DNA of 64,000 nt from JACQFV01 sp964593585 (lineage in GTDB: Bacteria; Zixibacteria; MSB-5A5; WJJR01), in the NCBI GenBank assembly GCA_964593585.1, contig CAZQIZ010000004.1, forward strand, positions 1-64,000, written 5' to 3'. The notes under the pieces were generated by a model that saw only the letters and a program-made list of their open reading frames with translations, was not told the origin of the DNA and made no database searches. The translations under genes and the position numbers were made by a program. Of this stretch, positions 26,081 to 34,235 are shown in pieces. Position 1 is the first letter of the stretch. Each line of letters begins with the position of its first letter.

Positions 26081-27451
26081 ATGTCGCGACTGGACCGATA
26101 CATACTGCGCGAGCACTACGGGCCCTTTGTGTTCGCGCTCGTGGTCGTCACGCTGGTCCTTGTCGTCGATTTCATCCCCAACGTGGTCAAGATGGTGGTG
26201 TCCAAGGGCCTGCCCGCCTGGGTGATCATTCAAGTGTTTGTCCTCAATCTCGCCTGGATGTTCGCTCTGGCGGTGCCGATGGCGGTTCTGTCTGGGACGT
26301 TGATGGCCTTCGGCCGGATGGCGGGCGACTCGGAGACCACGGCGATGAAGGCGGCCGGGGTGTCGCTATACCGAATGATCGTGCCGGTGCTGATCCTGGC
26401 GGGGGTAATGGCGTCCGGGCTGATTGTCTTCAACAACGAGGTCTTGCCTGATGCCAATCATCAGGCGCGCAAACTGATGTCCGACATCCGGCGCAAGCGT
26501 CCGACGCTGGACCTGAAGGCCAATGTCCTCGAGGACCGGATCGCCGGCTATCATCTGCTGATCAAGTCGCTGAACGAGAAGACCTCCGACATTGCCGATG
26601 TAACGATTTTCGATCACAAAAACCGTGCCGAGCCGCGCACGGTGACGGCGAAGACCGGCACGATGCGCAACTCGGAGGATGGCAACACGCTGATCCTCGA
26701 ATTGTACGACGGCGAGATCCACGAACCCGATCCCGCGGACCGTGTCAAGTACCGGCGTACGCGCTTCGAGCACCAGACCTTCTACCTCGGCGGGGTGGGC
26801 GACGAGTGGACGCGGACCGACACGGAGTATCGCACCGACCGCGAGAAGTCGGCGGCGCAAATGAACGAGGACATCGCGGTCTGGCGGGCCTCGATCGATT
26901 CGCGCTGGCGCACGATCAACAGCACCTGCTCCTCCTGGGTGGCGGCGGTCTTCCTCCGACCGCCCGATTCGCAGATGGTCGCCTATCCCATGCCGGTGGA
27001 CCGTCCCGATTTCCTCCCCGCCGCCGACAGCCTCAACGCCCGTCAGCGGGCCGCCGAGCGGGCCTCACGGGTGGTCGCCATGATCGAGCGCGAGCGGGCG
27101 GCGATGGACAATCAGCAACGGTTGATCGATCAGTACAAAATCGAAGTGTACAAGAAGTACTCGATCCCGGCGGCGTGCGTGGTCTTCGTCCTCATCGGCT
27201 GTCCGTTGGCGGTGCGGGCGCGGCGCGGAGGGATTGCCACCGCCATCGGCGTGTCGATCGGGCTGTTTTTGCTGTATTGGGCCTTTCTCATCGGCGGGGA
27301 GAAACTGGCCGACCGCGGCTTTGTCTCGCCGTTCTGGGCGATGTGGAGCGCCGATCTGCTGATCGGCGCGGCGGGGGCGCTGCTTTTGTGGACAGGGACC
27401 AATGAGATTCCGCTCTCCCCGCGGGCGATCTGGGCATTGACACGCGGCTGA
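26081..27451 (+). CDS. lptF: Lipopolysaccharide export permease LptF
   Basis: 456 residues, YjgP/YjgQ family. One half of the inner-membrane LptFG pair that works with LptB to pull LPS out of the membrane. Typical N-terminus RLDRYILREHYGPFVFALVV with membrane helices 1-3 to about residue 120 (including MAFGRMAGDSETTAMKAAGV), a periplasmic beta-jellyroll from about 130 to 330 (RPTLDLKANVLEDRIAGY), then three C-terminal helices (AACVVFVLIGCPLAVRARR, LLYWAFLIGGEKLADRGF). A TATATT at 26067-26072 just before the ATG could be a -10, implying a nearly leaderless mRNA; its -35 is poor. lptG follows after 15 bp. Confidence 0.94.
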   Translation: MSRLDRYILREHYGPFVFALVVVTLVLVVDFIPNVVKMVVSKGLPAWVIIQVFVLNLAWMFALAVPMAVLSGTLMAFGRMAGDSETTAMKAAGVSLYRMIVPVLILAGVMASGLIVFNNEVLPDANHQARKLMSDIRRKRPTLDLKANVLEDRIAGYHLLIKSLNEKTSDIADVTIFDHKNRAEPRTVTAKTGTMRNSEDGNTLILELYDGEIHEPDPADRVKYRRTRFEHQTFYLGGVGDEWTRTDTEYRTDREKSAAQMNEDIAVWRASIDSRWRTINSTCSSWVAAVFLRPPDSQMVAYPMPVDRPDFLPAADSLNARQRAAERASRVVAMIERERAAMDNQQRLIDQYKIEVYKKYSIPAACVVFVLIGCPLAVRARRGGIATAIGVSIGLFLLYWAFLIGGEKLADRGFVSPFWAMWSADLLIGAAGALLLWTGTNEIPLSPRAIWALTRG

Positions 27452-27466
27452 CGCCGGGCTGACGGC

Positions 27467-28597
27467 ATGTTGATACGCATCGATCGCTACCTCATCGGCA
27501 AGTTCGTCTTCAGTCTGCTGTGGGCGCTGGTCGCCTTTTGGGCGATCTCGATCATCGTCGACCTGGTGGAAAACATCGACAAATTCATCGACAAGGGCGT
27601 GCCCTTTGTCTATGTCGCGCTCTACTACCTGTACTACAGCCCGTATGTGCTGATCCTGGTGACGCCGGTGGCGGTGCTGCTGGCGACTCTCTTTGCCGTC
27701 GGATTCCTGGCCAAAACCAACGAACTGGTGGCGATGCGCGCCGCCGGGCTGTCGCTGTGGCGGCTGTCGGCGCCATTCCTGGCAATGGGGCTGGTTGTCA
27801 CGGTGTTGGTCTTCATGGCCGGCGAGACCATCTACCCGCGCTGCGAGCGCAACCGCGCCGATCTGCGCGAGCGGCTGATCAAGGGGACCGCGGAGCCGGC
27901 GCGGCTGCTGCTGCAAAATGTCTTTCTCGTCGGCGGCGGCGGACGCGTCTACCACTTCAAGACCTTCAACACCAAGCAGAATCTCGGCACCGATGTGACG
28001 GTACAGACAATCGACAACGGCCGTCTGACCCAGACGGTCGAGATGAAACGAATCTGGTATCAGGAGTCGGCGTGGGTGGCCGAAGACGGGGGCATTCGCA
28101 ATTTCTCCCCCTCGGGCGACAGTGTGGTGTCGTACGAGCCGTTCAACGTCACGGCCTTCCCCGCCTGGACGGAGACGCCCGAGGATGTGGTGCGCAAGCG
28201 GGTCAACCCGCAGCAGATGACTTATGGAGAGCTGAGGCAGACGGTGGTTCGTCTGCGCGGCACCGGCGGCGATCCAACGCTTGAGGAAACCGAATTGGCG
28301 CTGAAGATCGCCTTCCCCTTCATCAATCTGATTGTGGTCATGATCGGGTTTCCGATCGCGGCACGGACGCGTCACGCGGGCATGGCGCTGAATTTCGGCA
28401 TCGCGATGATGATCACATTCGTGGTGCGCGTGTTGTACGAAATCTTCCGGTCGCTGGGGCACAGCGGCGCGTTGCGTCCCCTGTTGGCCGATCTGTATCC
28501 CGCCTGGGTTCCCCACGCCGCGGTCGTGGCCGCCTGGACGCCGAATGTCCTGTGCTTGTTGGCAGGGCTGATCGCGCTATGGCGGGTGCGGAAGTAG
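27467..28597 (+). CDS. lptG: Lipopolysaccharide export permease LptG
   Basis: 376 residues, second YjgP/YjgQ permease. N-terminus RIDRYLIGKFVFSLLWALVA, DLVENIDKFIDKGVPFVYVA and TPVAVLLATLFAVGFLAKTN are characteristic, followed by ELVAMRAAGLSLWRL, a periplasmic domain (residues 120-270) and the final helices (FPFINLIVVMIGFPIAARTR, NVLCLLAGLIALWRVRK). Forms the LPS transport channel with LptF. The pair shows that the organism exports LPS or a similar glycolipid and has an outer membrane. It is followed by palindromic repeats. Confidence 0.94.
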   Translation: MLIRIDRYLIGKFVFSLLWALVAFWAISIIVDLVENIDKFIDKGVPFVYVALYYLYYSPYVLILVTPVAVLLATLFAVGFLAKTNELVAMRAAGLSLWRLSAPFLAMGLVVTVLVFMAGETIYPRCERNRADLRERLIKGTAEPARLLLQNVFLVGGGGRVYHFKTFNTKQNLGTDVTVQTIDNGRLTQTVEMKRIWYQESAWVAEDGGIRNFSPSGDSVVSYEPFNVTAFPAWTETPEDVVRKRVNPQQMTYGELRQTVVRLRGTGGDPTLEETELALKIAFPFINLIVVMIGFPIAARTRHAGMALNFGIAMMITFVVRVLYEIFRSLGHSGALRPLLADLYPAWVPHAAVVAAWTPNVLCLLAGLIALWRVRK

Positions 28598-28617
28598 GCC
28601 CCTCCCCTGGCGAACAG

Positions 28618-28660
28618 AGATTGCTTCGCCCCGCATAAAACCGCGGGGCTCGCAATGACG
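28618..28660 (-). repeat. Dispersed ATTGC...GCAAT palindromic repeat, copy A1
   Basis: Ends AGATTGCTTC and CGCAATGACG flank a GC hairpin (CCCCGC/GCGGGG, with ATAAAACC-type loop). Same element as the copies at 28687, 43684, 48244 and 48306, here in reverse orientation, 26 bp from copy A2 and inverted relative to it. Just after lptG. Confidence 0.8.
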
Positions 28661-28686
28661 GTGTAGCAGTCTAACGCACTACAAAT

Positions 28687-28740
28687 CGTCATTGCGAGAC
28701 GGCCCGGGCGCTGTGCGCCCGGGCCGTCGAAGCAATCTTT
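28687..28740 (+). repeat. Dispersed ATTGC...GCAAT palindromic repeat, copy A2
   Basis: Starts CGTCATTGCGAG, ends GAAGCAATCTTT, and contains a perfect 12-bp hairpin (28699-28727; arms ACGGCCCGGGCG/CGCCCGGGCCGT, 5-nt loop). Ending in a T-run it could also act as a terminator in the plus direction. Confidence 0.85.
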
Positions 28741-28765
28741 GTTTCTCACGGGGCTGTATCGGATG

Positions 28766-29464
28766 CTACGGGACTTCGACGACGATGAACTTCGCCGCCG
28801 ACTGCGCGCGGATCTTCAGCTCCTTCTCCCCTTCGATGCGCGCCTGGTCGTTGGTCTCCAGAAGCGCGCCATTGACCTCCAGCACGCCCGCGGTGACATA
28901 GAGGAAGATCCGTCGTCCCGCCTCATTGCGGAAGACATGCTCATGCCCGGCGTCCATGTCCGACAGGTAGATTACGGCGTCGGTGTTGAGCCGCACAACG
29001 TCCCGGTATGACGGATCGCTGGAAGCGACCGCCAGCAGGCGGTTCTTGTAGTCGGCGACGCGGGTGGTGCGCTGCTCGTAACTGGGCGTCAGCCCGCGCT
29101 TGTCGGGCAGGATCCAGATCTGGTACAGATGCAGCGGCTCGTCCTCGAAATTGAACTCGGAATGGCGCACACCGGTGCCGGCGGTCATGCGCTGGACGTC
29201 GCCGGCGCGAATGACAGTTTTGTTGCCCATGCTGTCGGAATGGGTGACCGCGCCGGAGAGGACGATGGTCACAATCTCCATTTCGCCGTGCGGGTGCGGC
29301 GGGAATCCGCCCCCGGGCGCGACGACATCGTCATTGAAGACGCGCAGAGCGCCGAAGTTGACGTTGTTGGGATCGCGGTAAGTGTCAAACGAGAACAGCC
29401 AGTAGGTTTGCAGCCAGCCGAAGTCGTTGAAATGACGTTCCCGCGCGGGGATGACTCGGATCAT
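28766..29464 (-). CDS. Pirin-family bicupin protein
   Basis: 232 residues. N-terminus VIPARERHFNDFGWLQTYWL and LFSFDTYRDPNNVNFGALRV, then the pirin metal motif GGGFPPHPHGEMEIVTIVLS with HSDSMGNKTVIRAGDVQRM, AGTGVRHSEFN and LYQIWILPDKRGLTPSYEQR, identifying a bacterial pirin (YhhW/quercetin dioxygenase-like); metal ligands His and Glu are all present. The real start is the ATG at 29464 with GGGAGGCAAC directly upstream; the longer frame would run through the neighbour. Substrate and role are unclear for most pirins (quercetinase activity, redox sensing). Last of a three-gene set with the HAD hydrolase and NIPSNAP-like gene. Confidence 0.93.
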   Translation of the reverse strand: MIRVIPARERHFNDFGWLQTYWLFSFDTYRDPNNVNFGALRVFNDDVVAPGGGFPPHPHGEMEIVTIVLSGAVTHSDSMGNKTVIRAGDVQRMTAGTGVRHSEFNFEDEPLHLYQIWILPDKRGLTPSYEQRTTRVADYKNRLLAVASSDPSYRDVVRLNTDAVIYLSDMDAGHEHVFRNEAGRRIFLYVTAGVLEVNGALLETNDQARIEGEKELKIRAQSAAKFIVVEVP

Positions 29465-29516
29465 GTTGCCTCCCGTGGATTGAGGTTCTACGGTTTTCGG
29501 GCGCGTTGTCGCGCGT

Positions 29517-30236
29517 TCAATCGGTAGAAACGCCCAACCGTACGGCAAGTTCCCGCAGTGATCCGACGATGTAATCGGGGCGGATCTCGATGCCGGGCGG
29601 ACGGACCGCGCCGCCGGACTGGCCGCGGTAGCGATCCACCCAGGCGGTGGCCAGCCCCAGCGCCTTGGCGGGGACATGATCATGGTAGAGACTCTGCGCG
29701 ACATGGAGGACGCTGTCGCGACCGATGCCCATGTTCGCCAACATCGACAGGGCGCGATCGAACATGCAATGATCGGGCTTGTAGACGCCGACATCCTCGG
29801 CCAGCACCAGCGCGTCGAAGCGGATGCCCAACGACCGCTGGGTGCCGGCGAAGGAGGCATGATCGGTGTTGGAGACGATCACCAGCTTGAAGCGCGTCTG
29901 CAGATTGCGCAGGGCGGCGACGGTGTCGGGAAAGGGCGGCCAGTCGCCCACCGAGACGGCGAACGACTCCGCGGCGGCGGCGTCCTCGGGTACTTCAAAG
30001 GTCGATTCCAGAGCCCGGTGCACGCGGCGCAGAATCTCGGTATAGGGCAATGTCGGGTGCTCGCGTTCGATGCGGCTTTCGGCGTCGCCGAAGGCGACGA
30101 GCAACTGGCCACCATCGATTCGGTCACCCAACCGCTGCCGCAATGGACGCAACGCCGTGAGAATGCCCCGCTCCCAGTCGATCAGGGTGCCATAGCAATC
30201 AAAGGTCAGCGCCTGGAATCGGGTCACGTCGCTCAT
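29517..30236 (-). CDS. HAD-superfamily hydrolase (haloacid dehalogenase type II-like)
   Basis: 239 residues. HAD motif I FQALTFDCYGTLIDWE (Asp nucleophile), motif II VIVSNTDHASF, motif III and IV region VLAEDVGVYKPDHCMFDRAL. The GTLIDW and KPDHCMF patterns match L-2-haloacid dehalogenase-like phosphatases; the exact substrate is not predicted. Its ATG overlaps the stop of the NIPSNAP-like gene by 4 bp (ATGA), and pirin follows 52 bp later. Confidence 0.9.
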   Translation of the reverse strand: MSDVTRFQALTFDCYGTLIDWERGILTALRPLRQRLGDRIDGGQLLVAFGDAESRIEREHPTLPYTEILRRVHRALESTFEVPEDAAAAESFAVSVGDWPPFPDTVAALRNLQTRFKLVIVSNTDHASFAGTQRSLGIRFDALVLAEDVGVYKPDHCMFDRALSMLANMGIGRDSVLHVAQSLYHDHVPAKALGLATAWVDRYRGQSGGAVRPPGIEIRPDYIVGSLRELAVRLGVSTD

Positions 30237-30529
30237 ACAATCACAGAATAAATCTCACGGTGCCCGGAGACAACCAGTGGAACGAGTTTGGCATACCACT
30301 GCTGCCATTCCTTCTGGTTGCCCAGATCGGCCAAGGCCTTCTCAAAGGCGCCCATGCTCTCCCAGGTGTTCTCCAAGACGAGCGTGTAGAACGGCCCGGA
30401 CAGATCCATGTAGGCGCGATGCTCGATCAGTCCCGGGGCGGTCAGGGCCTTCATCCCGGCCTGGATAACGGCCTTGGCTTCCTTGGCCTTGCCGAACTGC
30501 AGCTGGAAGGTGTTGCGGACCAGAATCAT
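30233..30529 (-). CDS. NIPSNAP-like dimeric alpha/beta-barrel protein
   Basis: 98 residues: ILVRNTFQLQFGKAKEAKAV, APGLIEHRAYMDLSGPFYTL, ENTWESMGAFEKALADL and YAKLVPLVVSGHREIYSV. The ferredoxin-like pattern with a long N-terminal strand and W-containing middle helix fits NIPSNAP and related small dimeric barrels. ATG at 30529 has a clear GGAGGTTCC. Biochemical role unknown; coupled to a HAD hydrolase and pirin. Confidence 0.75.
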   Translation of the reverse strand: MILVRNTFQLQFGKAKEAKAVIQAGMKALTAPGLIEHRAYMDLSGPFYTLVLENTWESMGAFEKALADLGNQKEWQQWYAKLVPLVVSGHREIYSVIV

Positions 30530-30574
30530 GGAACCTCCTGTGGATTAAAAAGTGGACATTTCCAGTCCGAGTAT

Positions 30575-30612
30575 AAAACGCGACGGCGCCGTGTTCAAGC
30601 ACGGCGCCGCCG
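30575..30612 (-). terminator. Rho-independent terminator of ahcY
   Basis: Stem of 10 GC-rich pairs (30584-30593 with 30600-30609, loop of 6) followed on the minus strand by GCGTTTTAT, placed 25 bp after the ahcY stop. Confidence 0.8.
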
Positions 30613-30636
30613 GAGACAGCGAAATTGTGGGGCCGA

Positions 30637-31896
30637 TCAAGTGCCCATCGTCCACTCGGCGAGATACTTTTTCTGCGCGGCGGTCAGGGTGTCGATCTTG
30701 ACACCCATCGACTTGAGTTTCAGCCGGGCGATCTCCTTGTCGATGCGCTCCGGGAGCGCGTGCACGCCCAGCGGGAGTTTGCCGCGGTTCTTGACGATGA
30801 ACTCGACGCCCAAGGCCTGGTTGGCAAAGGACATGTCCATCACCATCGCCGGGTGGCCCTCGGCGGAGGCGAGGTTGATCAACCGTCCCTCGCCGAGCAG
30901 ATGGATGCGACGGCCGTCGCGCAGCGTGTACTCCTCGACCTCGTGACGGACCTTGCGCTTGCCCTTGGACATCTTGTCGAGGGCATCAATGTCGATTTCG
31001 ACGTTGAAGTGGCCGGAGTTGCAGACCACGGCGCCGTCTTTCATCTTCGCGAAGTGCTCCTTGCGGATGACGGCGAGGTTGCCGGTGAGCGTGATGAAGA
31101 CATCGCCGTCCCTGGCGGCCTGCGCCATCGGCATGACGCGGAATCCATCCATGACCGCCTCGATCGCCTTGACCGGCTCGACTTCGCAGACGATGACATC
31201 GGCGCCCATGCCGCGGGCCCGCACCGCCACGCCGCGTCCGCACCAGCCATACCCGATCACGACCACCTTCGATCCGGCCAACAGATGGTTGGTGGCGCGC
31301 AGGATGCCGTCGATGGTCGACTGTCCGGTGCCATAGCGGTTGTCAAAGAAGTGCTTGGTCTGCGAATCGTTGACCGCGACCATCGGGAACTTGAGCACGC
31401 CCTCGCGCGCCATGGCGCGCAGCCGGATGACACCGGTGGTGGTCTCCTCGAGGCCGCCCCAGACACCGGCGGCGATCGCGTTGTTGCGCTCCTGATGCAG
31501 CGCGGAGACCAAATCGGCGCCGTCGTCGATCGTGACCTGCGGTTTCATCGCCAGCACGGCGTCGATGTGTTTGTAGTAGGTCTTGTTGTCTTCGCCGCGG
31601 GTGGCGAAGACGCCCACCTTTGTGTGCTTGGCCAGCGAGGCGGCGACATCATCCTGGGTGGAGAGAGGATTGGAGGCGCAGAGGCGGACTTCGGCGCCGC
31701 CGGCCTTCAGCGTTTCCATCAGGTTGGCGGTCTCGGTCGTGACATGCAGACAGCAGCCGACGCGGATGCCCCTGAGCGGTTTTTCCTTGGCGAAGCGGGC
31801 GCGTATCAGGCGCAGGACGGGCATGTTCTTCTCGGCCCACTCAATGCGCAGCGCGCCGGCTGCGGCCAGCGACAGATCGGAAACGTGATAATCCAT
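30637..31896 (-). CDS. ahcY: S-adenosylhomocysteine hydrolase
   Basis: 419 residues. Cleaves S-adenosylhomocysteine to adenosine and homocysteine, keeping methyltransferases going. Signatures: CLHVTTETANLMETLKAGGA, SNPLSTQDDVAASLA, the NAD-dependent Rossmann GSKVVVIGYGWCGRGVAVRA, CEVEPVKAIEAVMDGF, the family motif GNLAVIRKEHFAKMKDGAVV with CNSGHFNVEIDI, and the conserved C-terminal GVHALPERIDKEIA. Normal length (archaeal/bacterial form lacking the 40-residue insertion). ATG at 31896, with GGGGAGA upstream. Follows metK by 37 bp, so SAM synthesis and SAH recycling are co-transcribed. Confidence 0.97.
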   Translation of the reverse strand: MDYHVSDLSLAAAGALRIEWAEKNMPVLRLIRARFAKEKPLRGIRVGCCLHVTTETANLMETLKAGGAEVRLCASNPLSTQDDVAASLAKHTKVGVFATRGEDNKTYYKHIDAVLAMKPQVTIDDGADLVSALHQERNNAIAAGVWGGLEETTTGVIRLRAMAREGVLKFPMVAVNDSQTKHFFDNRYGTGQSTIDGILRATNHLLAGSKVVVIGYGWCGRGVAVRARGMGADVIVCEVEPVKAIEAVMDGFRVMPMAQAARDGDVFITLTGNLAVIRKEHFAKMKDGAVVCNSGHFNVEIDIDALDKMSKGKRKVRHEVEEYTLRDGRRIHLLGEGRLINLASAEGHPAMVMDMSFANQALGVEFIVKNRGKLPLGVHALPERIDKEIARLKLKSMGVKIDTLTAAQKKYLAEWTMGT

Positions 31897-31933
31897 ATCG
31901 GTTGAATTCTCCCCGTGCGGATTGGTTTAGCGG

Positions 31934-33088
31934 TCAGGCATCCTTGGCCAGCGCCGCGGCCATGTTGGTCTTTTCCCAGGTGAACGTCGCTTCGGTGCGT
32001 CCGAAGTGCCCATAGGCGGCGGTCGCCTTGTAGATCGGCGCGCGCAGCCCCAGGTAGTCGATGATCCCTTTCGGGGTGAGGTCCCAGTGCTTTCGGACCA
32101 GTTCGCTGATGCGGGCCGACGGGATGCGTTCGGTGCCGCTGCAATCGATCATCACCGAGACCGGCTCGGCGACGCCGATGGCGTAGGCCAACTGCACGGT
32201 GCACTGCTCGGCCAGGTCGGCGGCGACGACGTTTTTGGCGATGTGGCGCGCCATGTAGGCGGCGGAACGGTCGACCTTGGTCGGGTCCTTGCCCGAGAAG
32301 GCGCCGCCGCCGTGCGGGGCCATACCGCCGTAGGTGTCGACGACGATCTTGCGTCCGGTCATGCCGGTGTCGGACTGCGGGCCGCCGATAACGAATTTGC
32401 CGGTGGGGTTGACGTGGAAGATCGTGCGGTCATCGAGCAGCCGCTTCGGAATCACCTCGCGCGCCACCGTGTCGATGAGTTGTTCGCGCGCGGCGTTGGT
32501 AATCATCCTGCCGGTGCCGTCGAGAATGGATTCGTCGTGCTGGGCGGCCAGCACCACGGTGTGCACGCGGGCCGGGACACCGTCTTTGTATTCGATGGTG
32601 ACCTGCGACTTGCCGTCGGGCCCGAGGTAGGGCAGGATGCGCTTCTTGCGCACTTCCGCCAGCCGGCGGGTCAGGTGGTGCGCCAGCATGATCGGCATGG
32701 GCATCAGCTCGGGCGTTTCGCGGCAGGCGAAGCCGACCATCAACCCCTGATCGCCGGCGCCGCCGGTGTCGACCCCCTGCGCGATGTCGGCCGACTGCGG
32801 GCCAATGGCGTTGAGGATGCCGCAGGAATCCCAACTGAAACCGCACTGCGTGTAGCCGATCTCACGAAGCGTTTCGCGCACCAGCCGATGGATATCGATG
32901 AAGGCGCTGGTGGTGATCTCGCCGCCGACGATCACCAGCCCCACGGTGGCAAAGGTCTCGCAGGCGACACGGCCCATCGGGTCCTTATTCATGACCTCAT
33001 CGAGGACTGCGTCGGAGATTTGGTCGCAGACTTTGTCCGGGTGGCCTTCGGTCACCGATTCGGACGTAAACAGAAAATCGCCGTTCAT
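31934..33088 (-). CDS. metK: S-adenosylmethionine synthetase
   Basis: 384 residues, typical length. Makes SAM from methionine and ATP. Signatures: FTSESVTEGHPDKVCDQISD at the N-terminus, GVDTGGAGDQGLMVGFACRE with GDQG, GGPQSDTGMTGRKIVVDTYG and the GGGAFSGKDPTKVDRSAAYM Lys/Asp-rich active-site loop, ACQFGEATFTWE-like C-terminus. ATG at 33088 with a GGAGGATGA site. First gene of a metK-ahcY pair. No SAM riboswitch is visible in the 62 bp before the start. Confidence 0.97.
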   Translation of the reverse strand: MNGDFLFTSESVTEGHPDKVCDQISDAVLDEVMNKDPMGRVACETFATVGLVIVGGEITTSAFIDIHRLVRETLREIGYTQCGFSWDSCGILNAIGPQSADIAQGVDTGGAGDQGLMVGFACRETPELMPMPIMLAHHLTRRLAEVRKKRILPYLGPDGKSQVTIEYKDGVPARVHTVVLAAQHDESILDGTGRMITNAAREQLIDTVAREVIPKRLLDDRTIFHVNPTGKFVIGGPQSDTGMTGRKIVVDTYGGMAPHGGGAFSGKDPTKVDRSAAYMARHIAKNVVAADLAEQCTVQLAYAIGVAEPVSVMIDCSGTERIPSARISELVRKHWDLTPKGIIDYLGLRAPIYKATAAYGHFGRTEATFTWEKTNMAAALAKDA

Positions 33089-33149
33089 TCATCCTCCCGC
33101 CGCCGGCCCGGGGCCATCGTTGCGGCGCTGGTGTTGAGGGGGTGCAAGC

Positions 33150-34133
33150 TCAGGGCAGGCCCACGGCCGATGAGTCGCCGACGTTGAGACGTTTGGCGGT
33201 CCCTTCCACCGTGGCGCGCGCACCGACGAGCGAATCTTCCATGACACAACGGCTCACCTGGGCCTCGTCGGCAATGATCGAATTGCGCACGACCGTGTCC
33301 GCAACCCGGGCGCCTTCGCCGATGGAAACATACGGCCCGATCACCGAGCGTACGACCACGGCCGAGGGCGCAATATACACCGGCGGCAGCACAATGGAAC
33401 CGTCCAATTGATAGTGTAACGCGCTCTTGCCGAGCAGGTGGCGGTTGGTTTGAAGGAGCGTTTCGACCTTGCCGCAGTCAAACCAGCCATCGACAGGGAC
33501 CGCGCGCATCCGGCTGCCGCGTTCGACCATCAGCTGCAGGGCATCGGTCATTTGAATCTCCCCCGCGCTGGTCCGGGCGGAGCCAATGACATCCTTCAGG
33601 CAGCGGCGCAGAAGCCCGGTCGAGTGGATGCCGTAGAGCCCGACCACCGCCCACTTCGACGGAGGGTCGGCGGGTTTTTCCACCAGACGGGTGATGTAAC
33701 GGCCATCGGTCTCGATCACCCCGAAGCGGCGCGGGTCATCGACCTCCTTGACGCCGATGGCATCCTCGGGCCCGGTCACGAAGGAACCCAAATCGACATC
33801 GAGGATCGTATCACCGAGAATGATCAGCACCGGGTCGTCATCGGGCGTGTCCTCGAGCGCGAGGTGCACGGCATACCCCAGGCCGAGCAGTTCGGCCTGC
33901 TGGACGAAACGGACATTCAGATCATAGCGGGTCCGGACATACTCCTCGATCTGGTCGCCGAGGAAGCCGACGACCAGCCGAATGGTACCGAGGCCGTCGA
34001 CGGCGGCGATGCGATCGAGGATATGGCCGAGGATCGGCTTGCCGGCCACTGGCAGAAGCGCCTTCGGAGCGGTGTGTGTGTGCGGGCGGAGGCGGGTGCC
34101 GACGCCGGCGGCGGGGATGATCACGTTGGTCAT
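33150..34133 (-). CDS. NDP-sugar pyrophosphorylase (glucose-1-phosphate nucleotidyltransferase-like)
   Basis: 327 residues from ATG at 34133. N-terminal nucleotidyltransferase: TNVIIPAAGVGTRLRPHTHT (P-loop GxGTRLRP), APKALLPVAGKPILGHILDR, VLIILGDTILDVDLG (metal Asp), FGVIETDGRYITRLVEKPAD with the EKP lysine, GEIQMTDALQLMV. The C-terminal part (from about residue 230) contains repeating beta-helix hexads (SIVLPPVYIAPSAVVVRSVI, VADTVVRNSIIADEAQVS). It makes an activated sugar (dTDP/UDP/GDP type uncertain) for glycan synthesis, possibly linked to the sugar genes at the left end. The stop codon lies inside a 16-bp sequence repeated near 44665. Confidence 0.9.
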   Translation of the reverse strand: MTNVIIPAAGVGTRLRPHTHTAPKALLPVAGKPILGHILDRIAAVDGLGTIRLVVGFLGDQIEEYVRTRYDLNVRFVQQAELLGLGYAVHLALEDTPDDDPVLIILGDTILDVDLGSFVTGPEDAIGVKEVDDPRRFGVIETDGRYITRLVEKPADPPSKWAVVGLYGIHSTGLLRRCLKDVIGSARTSAGEIQMTDALQLMVERGSRMRAVPVDGWFDCGKVETLLQTNRHLLGKSALHYQLDGSIVLPPVYIAPSAVVVRSVIGPYVSIGEGARVADTVVRNSIIADEAQVSRCVMEDSLVGARATVEGTAKRLNVGDSSAVGLP

Positions 34134-34235
34134 GCGTCTGTCCGGCTGGCCCGGTACCGCGGGCCAGTCGGACAGATTGCGCAATTTGCAGACCCATAAC
34201 AAGCGGATTATGGGTCCGGGTGCATGACCGATCGG

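Noticed and set aside
27065..28516. 483-codon frame antisense to lptF/lptG
   Set aside because: Mirror frame of two well-supported genes.
30625..31905. 426-codon frame antisense to ahcY
   Set aside because: Fully overlaps a certain gene; no independent domain.
33089..33150. SAM riboswitch before metK
   Set aside because: The 62-bp gap is too short and shows none of the SAM riboswitch core features.
32006..33187. 393-codon frame antisense to metK
   Set aside because: Mirror frame of a conserved enzyme.
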